A DNA stretch of 16,216 nucleotides, from the NCBI GenBank assembly GCA_964355775.1, contig CAYHEP010000020.1, forward strand, positions 1 through 16,216, given 5' to 3'. This document shows, one piece after another, positions 1 to 5,927 of the stretch. Below the pieces are notes generated by a model. It was given only the letters and a program-made list of their open reading frames with translations, did no database searches and was not told the origin of the DNA. This DNA is from JBBTSB01 sp964355775 (lineage in GTDB: Bacteria > Patescibacteriota > Minisyncoccia > 2-02-FULL-40-12 > IGHO2-01-FULL-4-A). The position numbers and the translations under genes are program-made. Position 1 is the first letter of the stretch; each line of letters begins with the position of its first letter.

Positions 1-1887
1 GTCACGGCTTTAGGTATACCGATCTTTGAAATGCAAGGCTATGAGGCGGACGATCTCATCGGCACGTTGATCCGCCAGTGCAGTGGCGGATCCGCCAGTG
101 CAGTGGCGGACCACCTGCAGATAGTTATTGCTTCAGGTGACATGGATCTCCTCCAGCTCGTGAATGACGACAAGGTGGTGGTCTTTACGATGCGCAAAGG
201 CTTTAATGACACTATGATCTATGATGAAAAAGCAGTGATGGAGCGTTACGGGCTCAAGCCTAGTCAGCTTTCCGACTATCGGGGACTGAAAGGCGATCCA
301 TCCGATAACATCCCTGGGGTACCAGGCATCGGAGAAAAAACCGGTTCCACATTGATACAAAAATACGGCAGCCTTGAAAATCTTTATGAACATGTTGGGG
401 AAATCGAAGGAAAGCTAGGCGAAAAACTCAAAGAAAACAAAGATCAGGCTTTCTTTAGCAAACAGCTTTCGCAGGTCGTGTGTGATCTGGACGTTGATTT
501 TTCACTCGATATTGCGCGATGGCGGACACATGTGGATATGGCAAAGCTCGAGGCGTTGTTTGCGGAGTTTGGCTTTAAAAGCCTGGGAAAACGACTACAA
601 GAAATAAACTTGGGAACACAAGAATCATTACTACCAGAAGCTACACTGGAACAGCACTTCACCGATCTGGGAATGCGTGATATTTATGAAACGATCGAGA
701 AACCGCTCGTGCCTGTTCTGGCTAACATGCAAAAGTGGGGGATCAAGATTGATGTAACAATGCTGTTGAAGCTCCAAAAAATTACTCAAGCGTCACTTGA
801 CAAACTGGAAAACGATATTTATAACATGTCCGGTTCGGAGTTTAATATAAACTCGCCTCAGCAGTTGAGCGAGATTTTATTTACGAAGATGGGGATTACG
901 GGGAAGTTGCGCAAGACAGGCAAAGGAGCGCTTTCGACAGCGGCGCCGGAACTCGAAAAGCTCCGCGAGGGAAACCCGATCATTGATTTCATCCTCGAAT
1001 ACCGCGAGCTCCAAAAACTCAAAACCACCTACATCGAGCCGTTTCCGGCGTTGGTACGCGCGGACGGCAGGATCCACACCACGTATGATCAGATCGGCGC
1101 GGCAACTGGCCGTCTTTCCTCGAGCAATCCAAATCTCCAAAACATCCCGATCCGCACCGAACTGGGGCAGGAATTTCGCAAAGCATTTATCGCTGAAGAG
1201 GGTTTTGAGCTCGTGTCGCTTGATTACTCGCAAATCGAACTGCGCATCGTGGCGCATATGGCACAAGACAAGAAAATGATCGAGGCGTTTCGCAACGGTC
1301 AGGATATCCACGAAAGAACGGCAACGCTCATTGGTATTACTCGCAGACAGGCAAAGGCGCTGAACTTTGGCATCATCTACGGTATGGGCACGATGGGGTT
1401 TGCGCGAAACACCGGCCTTGATCGCACCAAGGCGCGGGCGTTTATTGATGCCTATCTCACGGAGTTTTCCGGTGTGGCAAAATATATGGAGGACACCAAG
1501 GCACAGGCGCACCGCGACGGTTTTGTGCAAACGCTCTTTGGGCGCAAACGCGAGATCCCCGAGATCAAATCCACCATGCCACAGTTGCAGGCGGCAGGGG
1601 AGCGCATGGCGATCAACATGCCCATCCAAGGCACGGCGGCAGATCTCATCAAGATGGCGATGGTGAAGATTTATGATGAAATAAAAGGCAACAATGATAT
1701 CCGCATGCTCTTACAAGTCCATGATGAGCTGGTCTTTGAAATTAAAAAAGACCTGGTTCCAAATATCACTCCGAAACTCAAAGCGATCATGGAAAACGTC
1801 CACCAATTCGACGTGCCGATTGTCGTAGACGTAAAAGTAGGAGATAATTGGCAGGAGATGAAAAAATCCTATGAAAAAGTCGTATAA
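1..1887 (+). CDS. polA: DNA polymerase I, 5' end outside window; lacks 3'-5' exonuclease domain
   Basis: Repair and Okazaki-fragment polymerase with a 5'-3' nuclease. The frame is open from base 1, so the gene starts upstream; the first ATG at 31 lies inside the nuclease domain. Seen: nuclease motifs YEADD and SGDMDLLQL, then the helix-hairpin-helix part (GDPSDNIPGVPGIGEKT). Palm motif A is SLDYSQIELR, the O-helix is RRQAKALNFGIIYG, and motif C is QVHDELVFE, so both metal-binding aspartates and the helix Arg, Lys, Phe and Tyr are present. Only a short linker joins the nuclease to the polymerase domain, so the proofreading domain is absent. The stretch between DIH and the O-helix Arg-Arg is 10 residues, against 19 in the E. 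coli and Taq enzymes. Two tandem palindromes (71-110) encode a small Ser/Ala/Gly insert after IGTL. The stop overlaps the next gene by 17 bases. Function is near certain; activity of the altered fingers is not tested. Confidence 0.97.
   Translation, partial: VTALGIPIFEMQGYEADDLIGTLIRQCSGGSASAVADHLQIVIASGDMDLLQLVNDDKVVVFTMRKGFNDTMIYDEKAVMERYGLKPSQLSDYRGLKGDPSDNIPGVPGIGEKTGSTLIQKYGSLENLYEHVGEIEGKLGEKLKENKDQAFFSKQLSQVVCDLDVDFSLDIARWRTHVDMAKLEALFAEFGFKSLGKRLQEINLGTQESLLPEATLEQHFTDLGMRDIYETIEKPLVPVLANMQKWGIKIDVTMLLKLQKITQASLDKLENDIYNMSGSEFNINSPQQLSEILFTKMGITGKLRKTGKGALSTAAPELEKLREGNPIIDFILEYRELQKLKTTYIEPFPALVRADGRIHTTYDQIGAATGRLSSSNPNLQNIPIRTELGQEFRKAFIAEEGFELVSLDYSQIELRIVAHMAQDKKMIEAFRNGQDIHERTATLIGITRRQAKALNFGIIYGMGTMGFARNTGLDRTKARAFIDAYLTEFSGVAKYMEDTKAQAHRDGFVQTLFGRKREIPEIKSTMPQLQAAGERMAINMPIQGTAADLIKMAMVKIYDEIKGNNDIRMLLQVHDELVFEIKKDLVPNITPKLKAIMENVHQFDVPIVVDVKVGDNWQEMKKSYEKVV
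71..110. repeat. Two tandem 20-bp palindromes inside polA
   Basis: The unit tccgccagtgcagtggcgga occurs twice back to back (71-90 and 91-110) with no mismatch. Each unit is itself an inverted repeat, with 7-base arms TCCGCCA/TGGCGGA around a 6-base loop. It is read through in frame as a Ser/Gly/Ala-rich insert between the YEADD helix and the SGDMD strand of the 5' nuclease. Confidence 0.9.
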
Positions 1888-2857
1888 AAAAATAGTGTTG
1901 GCAACGATAACACTAGCTCTAGCGTTTATAATTTTTTTTGTATTGCGTAGCAAAAATACGATTGATGTCAAAAACCTTACGGCGAAAACTACGGAAAAGC
2001 CAAAACTCGCGGTGGCGCCACTGTCAGGCATTGCATGTGAAAACTCCGCCGCGCGTCTTTGGGCGGTGATGATGGCGTCAGATCCAGAGGCACGGCCCTT
2101 GGCTGGCATCGGGCAGGCTGATATGGTCTTTGAAATGCCCGTAACGGAATCCGGTGTGACGCGTATGATGGCAGTGTTTCAGTGTACTCATCCTTCTGAG
2201 TTTGGCTCGATTCGATCTGCACGCGAAGATTTTTTACCATACGTCCTGGGACTCGATGTCATCTATATGCACTGGGGAGGGGAGCATGGCATTTTGGAAA
2301 AACTCGGTCAACATGTAGCAGACAACATCGACTGCCTTAAACTCGACGGCACGACTTGCCTGCGCAAAAAGAGTATCCCTATGCCGCACAATGGCTATTC
2401 AACTGGGGATTTATTTTCAGCAAAAGCAAAAGCGCTTGGGTATGACACGAATCAATCGTCGGTGAAATACGAACATACGAAAAGTAAATCTCAAGGCATC
2501 GTTACCGTACCTACACTATACAGCGGCGCAAATAGCGTGACATGGACGTATGATCCGGCAACAAATTTGTATTCCAGAAGTCGCGCAGGGAAACCAGAGA
2601 TAGATCGCGGAACCAATAAACAAGTCACTGCGAGCAATATCATCGTACTGCAAACCACCTCAACTTATGTCAGTATCTTGTACAATAGGGTCAAGACGGT
2701 TGGTTCTGGAAGCGCGACCGTATATCAAAACGGCATTTCGATTCCCGCAAAATGGCAAAAGACAAGCGACAAAAGCAAGCTTGTATTTCTCGATGTTGCA
2801 GGAAAAGAAATTCCGTTTGTACCAGGAACCACATGGATAGAGATAGTTACGCAATGA
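1871..2857 (+). CDS. DUF3048 (YerB-like) membrane-anchored protein
   Basis: 328 residues. A Lys-rich start and a hydrophobic segment (about 8-25) predict an N-terminal anchor or uncleaved signal; there is no lipobox cysteine. The DUF3048 signature follows: PEARPLAGIGQADMVFEM, then TRMMAVFQC, GSIRSAREDFLPYVLGLD and HWGGEHG, with a second beta-rich part from about 215 to the end (YSRSRAGKPEID, VFLDVAGKEI, PGTTWIEIV). The family includes Bacillus YerB; its biochemical role is not established, and an extracytoplasmic envelope role is an inference from the anchor. The start was chosen at the ATG inside the polA 3' end, with AGGAG at 1853-1857. The stop overlaps holA as ATGA, so translation is probably coupled. 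Confidence 0.9.
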   Translation: MKKSYKKIVLATITLALAFIIFFVLRSKNTIDVKNLTAKTTEKPKLAVAPLSGIACENSAARLWAVMMASDPEARPLAGIGQADMVFEMPVTESGVTRMMAVFQCTHPSEFGSIRSAREDFLPYVLGLDVIYMHWGGEHGILEKLGQHVADNIDCLKLDGTTCLRKKSIPMPHNGYSTGDLFSAKAKALGYDTNQSSVKYEHTKSKSQGIVTVPTLYSGANSVTWTYDPATNLYSRSRAGKPEIDRGTNKQVTASNIIVLQTTSTYVSILYNRVKTVGSGSATVYQNGISIPAKWQKTSDKSKLVFLDVAGKEIPFVPGTTWIEIVTQ

Positions 2858-3609
2858 TCACCTATGTATTTGGTACAGATCAATATCGCATCAAAGCATA
2901 CCTGCGGGAGCATGCGCCCGATGCGATGGTGGGTGGTGAAGCTCTCAAGTACCAAGGTCTTTTTGAACAACGGCCAGTGATACTTTACGATCCTCGTACC
3001 GATTTGAACATTCCTGATGATGTGGAAGTTTTTGTCGTATCGGAAAAAAAAATAAAAAAAGGCATTGAATTTAAACCACTGAAAGGTCCTGAAATCCGAA
3101 CGTGGATCCAAGAAGAAATTAAAAAACAAGGCTTTACTATTACGCCTGACGCCCTCGCAACCCTTGAACACAAATATGTCGACACATGGCAAATAAAATT
3201 GGAACTGGACAAGCTTTGCGCATATGCTTTTCAAAAAAAACACATAGAAAAAAATGATCTTGATGCAGTTAGTACAGTCGTACTGGAAGAAAATATTTTT
3301 AAACTCATTGACGCAATAGCGGACAAACGAAAAGGTGAAGCGGTTATATTGCTGGAACGCCAGCTTGCATCGGGAGCCGATCCGTACTATCTTTTCTCGA
3401 TGATCGTCGGACAATTCCGCAATATCATCGCCCCAAACAGAGCGGGCGTACATCCGTTTGCCGCCCAAAAAGCGCGCCAAGCAGGCAAGCGTTTTAATCA
3501 AGCAGAGCTTAAAAAGATCTACCGCTCCTTGCAGAACCTCGAAATGGACGCAAAATCAAGCAGACAAGATATGGCGGAGGGACTCTATCGTTTTATATTC
3601 AAGCTATAA
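2854..3609 (+). CDS. holA: DNA polymerase III delta subunit, unusually short
   Basis: Clamp-loader subunit that opens the beta sliding clamp. 251 residues from the chosen ATG (2854), which overlaps the previous stop as ATGA; an in-frame ATG at 2833 would add seven residues. Recognisable features are the opening strand ITYVFGTDQYRIKAYL, a central conserved block EEIKKQGFTITPDALATLEHKYVDT followed by KLELDKLCAYA, a VLEENIFKLIDAIADKR segment, and a C-terminal helical collar part (PYYLFSMIVGQFRNI, then QAELKKIYRSLQNLEMDAKSS). Family members are usually about 330 to 345 residues, so the N-terminal AAA-like domain is clearly reduced; the collar part that contacts the other clamp-loader subunits is kept. 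The stop codon shares one base with the next start (TAATG). Confidence 0.88.
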   Translation: MITYVFGTDQYRIKAYLREHAPDAMVGGEALKYQGLFEQRPVILYDPRTDLNIPDDVEVFVVSEKKIKKGIEFKPLKGPEIRTWIQEEIKKQGFTITPDALATLEHKYVDTWQIKLELDKLCAYAFQKKHIEKNDLDAVSTVVLEENIFKLIDAIADKRKGEAVILLERQLASGADPYYLFSMIVGQFRNIIAPNRAGVHPFAAQKARQAGKRFNQAELKKIYRSLQNLEMDAKSSRQDMAEGLYRFIFKL

Positions 3610-5183
3610 TGCAACCACAACATATTGGCAGAGCAAGTGATATTTCGGAGGCGGGAGACCGACGTATCTACCGCTTCTTTGAAATGCTTCCGGGACTGGC
3701 GTCGTGGCTGACGATCGTGGCAATTTTTGTCTGTTCGTTTTGGTTTCCCAGCGAGACAGCAATTTTTATCATCGTCTTTGATGTGTACTGGCTGGTAAAG
3801 ACGATTTATCTTTCGTTTCATCTCCGCTACGGCTACTCGCAGGTGAAAAAAAACATGAAGATAGATTGGCGCGGGAAACTCGATGAATTGCCGGATTGGC
3901 ATGACATGTATCACATCATCATTCTTCCCATGTATCAAGAGTCCGCCGATCTCATACGCGGGTCACTCAAAGGACTACTTGAAAGTAACTATCCCAAAGA
4001 CAGAATGATCGTCGTGCTGGCGCAGGAAGAACGAGCGGGAACCGACCTCAACCGCATGACTGCGGAGGCTCTCAAGCGGGAATTTGAAAAGGTCTTTTTT
4101 CGCTTCGTAGTTACCGAACATCCTGATCATATCGAAGGTGAACTTGCCGGAAAGGGCTCAAATATCGCGTATGCGGGCAAACACGTCAAACGCGAAATCA
4201 TCGATGCGCTCGCGATCCCGTACGAACACGTCATGGTGTCGGTGTTTGATATCGACACGGTCGTCTATCCGGAATATTTCGGCATTTTGACGCACGCATT
4301 TCTGACAACGCCAAACCCCTTGCGCGCTTCGTATCAGCCGATTCCATTTTTCGTCAACAACATCTGGGAAGCACCGGCGCTGGCGCGCATGGTGGCGTTT
4401 TCATCCACTTTTTGGCAAACCATTCAGCAGGCGCGGCCCGAAAACCTCATCACGTTTTCCAGCCACTCCATGCCGTTTACCGCAGTTGTGGACATCGGCT
4501 TTTGGCAAACCAACATGGTGAGCGAGGACTCGCGGGTCTTCTGGCAGTGTTTGCTTCGCTACGACGGTGACTACAAAGTCGTCCCGCTTTACTATCCGGT
4601 CTCGATGGATGCCAACGTCGCTCCCAAGTTTTGGCAAACCCTCGTCAGCGTCTACAAACAGCATCGCCGCTGGGGATACGGCGCGGAAAATCTCGCGTAT
4701 TTCTTGTTTGGATTTTTAAAAAATAAAAATATGGCGCTTGGCAAAAAGCTTTTTTATACATTCACGGTCTTTGAGGGCTACTGGTCGTGGGCGACCAATG
4801 CGATCATTCTGTTTGTGCTGGGATGGCTTCCGGGGTTTGTCGGAGGACAGGGGTTCAATCAGACCGCGCTGTCGTTTAACCACACCCATTTGACGCAAAT
4901 TATCATGCGCCTTGCGTTGGTCGCACTGATCACGCCCTTGATCCTTTCGCTCTTCATCCTCCCGCCCCGTCCCATCGGCTATCGTAAATCCCGCTACGTC
5001 TGGATGGTCACACAATGGATTTTATTCCCCATTACCACGATCATCTTCGGCGCTTTCCCGGGTCTCGAAGCCCAAACCCGGCTGATGCTGGGCCGCTACA
5101 TGGGATTTTGGGTGACACCGAAGCACCGCAAAGCGGTGAGCACATCCCAATCTACAAATGAATCCAAATCTACGAATGTATAG
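3609..5183 (+). CDS. Membrane glycosyltransferase, GT2-like
   Basis: 524 residues. Two N-terminal membrane segments (about 29-46 and 50-70) are followed by a cytoplasmic GT-A catalytic domain and three C-terminal membrane segments (about 386-408, 430-452, 463-485). Catalytic signatures are a DxD-type FDIDT at 213-217, an SED at 305-307 that fits the general-base region, and QHRRW at 351-355, the Q(Q/R)xRW type motif of processive GT2 enzymes such as cellulose and hyaluronan synthases. The likely role is transfer of a sugar from a nucleotide-sugar to an envelope glycan or lipid at the membrane; the substrate cannot be read from sequence. It starts on the last base of the holA stop codon. The last dozen residues (rich in Ser, Thr and Asn) are encoded by the AATCTACGAATG repeat at 5147-5222, so the original C-terminus was probably altered by the repeat. 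Confidence 0.88.
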   Translation: MQPQHIGRASDISEAGDRRIYRFFEMLPGLASWLTIVAIFVCSFWFPSETAIFIIVFDVYWLVKTIYLSFHLRYGYSQVKKNMKIDWRGKLDELPDWHDMYHIIILPMYQESADLIRGSLKGLLESNYPKDRMIVVLAQEERAGTDLNRMTAEALKREFEKVFFRFVVTEHPDHIEGELAGKGSNIAYAGKHVKREIIDALAIPYEHVMVSVFDIDTVVYPEYFGILTHAFLTTPNPLRASYQPIPFFVNNIWEAPALARMVAFSSTFWQTIQQARPENLITFSSHSMPFTAVVDIGFWQTNMVSEDSRVFWQCLLRYDGDYKVVPLYYPVSMDANVAPKFWQTLVSVYKQHRRWGYGAENLAYFLFGFLKNKNMALGKKLFYTFTVFEGYWSWATNAIILFVLGWLPGFVGGQGFNQTALSFNHTHLTQIIMRLALVALITPLILSLFILPPRPIGYRKSRYVWMVTQWILFPITTIIFGAFPGLEAQTRLMLGRYMGFWVTPKHRKAVSTSQSTNESKSTNV

Positions 5184-5222
5184 AACATCCAAATATACAA
5201 ATGAATCCAAATCTACGAATCG
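5147..5222. repeat. Left copy of CCAAAT-TACGAAT repeat array
   Basis: Four degenerate units in tandem, each beginning CCAA(A)T(C/A)TAC(A/G)AAT. The array spans the end and stop codon (TAG 5181-5183) of the glycosyltransferase and the stop codon of the GxxExxY gene (5213-5215). Inverted copies of three of its words appear at 5888-5927: 14 bases (5189-5202), 12 bases (5167-5178) and 8 bases (5181-5188). Confidence 0.85.
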
Positions 5223-5599
5223 GAGACGGGAGAGAGAATGCGTTTGGGAGTTAGGAAGCGCTGTTGGAAGTTGACCAATAGAGCAAGGGGTTTTTGCAAA
5301 GCTTGTAGGTATCCTCGGGTTTGCAGATAATCTTCGCGGCTTACGAATCGTTTTGCCTTTATTTCTAAAATAAGCTGATCTTCAACAAGAAAATCCGCTC
5401 TGTTTTTGGTAAAAATAATATTGTCTATCTGGATAGGGACGATGTGTTCACGAGCATAAATGATGTTTCGATTTTTCAGTTCTTGCTCGATGGCATCGCA
5501 GTATATTTTTTCTTTGCAAAATCTCCCGAGGTGATTGTGGACATGAAATAGGAGACCGTTGATTTCGTAAGATAGCTCTTTGAGAATGACTTTATCCAT
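5213..5599 (-). CDS. GxxExxY protein, PD-(D/E)XK nuclease-like fold
   Basis: 128 residues. The family signature is LGRFCKEKIY (Gly, Glu and Tyr at the family spacing) after a helix INGLLFHVHNHLG. The later block ADFLVEDQLILEIKA has the D...ExK pattern of the PD-(D/E)XK nuclease fold, followed by QTRGYLQALQKPLALLVNF, typical of the family. The biological role of GxxExxY proteins is not established; a nucleic-acid enzyme is suggested only by the fold. The ATG at 5597-5599 begins the conserved part directly. A possible -10 (TAAAAT, 5606-5611 read on the minus strand) lies 6 bases from the start, which would make the message nearly leaderless. The stop codon lies in the flanking repeat. The gene sits tail-to-tail with the glycosyltransferase and between inverted repeat copies. 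Confidence 0.85.
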   Translation of the reverse strand: MDKVILKELSYEINGLLFHVHNHLGRFCKEKIYCDAIEQELKNRNIIYAREHIVPIQIDNIIFTKNRADFLVEDQLILEIKAKRFVSREDYLQTRGYLQALQKPLALLVNFQQRFLTPKRILSPVSDS

Positions 5600-5689
5600 G
5601 TAACCATTTTATCCCACAAATAAGCTTCAATCCATTATGGTCAAGGCTCCACTTGACTCAAGAGGACTAAATGTGGTAGATCTATACTC

Positions 5690-5869
5690 GGCGGACTTGA
5701 GACAGATGCGTTGCTGGCCTGGGTTATGGCTGGCCGCTCCTCGTGGGGACTCGAAGTGTGAGTTTTCGTGAGGGGAAAGTAGCGGCCCCGTTCCGGAGGG
5801 TATCCCTTACCCGAGAGGAATGAAGGGGGGAATGCTAGTGTCTGAAAACAAGTCCGCCCCCTATTTTTT
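5690..5869 (+). ncRNA. Candidate structured RNA of unknown family with terminator
   Basis: Proposed from pairing seen by eye. A perfect 10-bp closing helix pairs GGCGGACTTG (5690-5699) with CAAGTCCGCC (5849-5858). It continues as GACA/TGTC (5701-5704/5839-5842) and GCGTT/AATGC (5708-5712/5831-5835). Inside are two side-by-side arms. Arm A pairs GGCCGCT/AGCGGCC (5732-5738/5781-5787) with inner CCTCGTG/CGTGAGG (5739-5745/5767-5773). Arm B pairs CGTTCC/GGAATG (5789-5794/5817-5822), capped by GGGTA/TACCC (5798-5802/5808-5812). A T-run (5864-5869) follows the closing helix only in + orientation, which sets the strand. TATACT at 5683-5688 could be a -10, but no good -35 at normal spacing is seen. 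It has no tRNA-like end of tmRNA and no RNase P core sequence. It lies inside the repeat-bounded GxxExxY cassette. Confidence 0.6.
5849..5869 (+). terminator. Closing helix 3' strand plus T-run of the structured RNA
   Basis: CAAGTCCGCC is followed by a short C/T stretch and six T residues (5864-5869). The GC-rich helix partner is at the other end of the RNA, so this would act as an intrinsic terminator for the whole structure. Confidence 0.45.
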
Positions 5870-5887
5870 ACAATTCCTTCCTCATTT

Positions 5888-5927
5888 ATTTGTATATTTG
5901 GATCCATTCGTAGATTAGAATGTTCTA
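5888..5927. repeat. Right, inverted copy of CCAAAT-TACGAAT repeat
   Basis: Read on the minus strand, this stretch contains TAGAACAT, AATCTACGAATG and CCAAATATACAAAT, all identical to words in the left array (5147-5222) but in a different order. It ends on the base before the recG stop codon (5928-5930). The two arrays therefore bound the GxxExxY gene and the structured RNA. Confidence 0.8.

Noticed and set aside
5653..5688. TTGACT and TATACT as a promoter for the structured RNA
   Set aside because: The spacer is 24 bases, too long for a normal sigma-70 type promoter. Only the -10 is kept as possible.
5690..5869. tmRNA or RNase P RNA
   Set aside because: No tRNA-like 3' end or tag reading frame, and no GAGGAAAGTCC or ACAGAAA-type RNase P core; far too short for RNase P.
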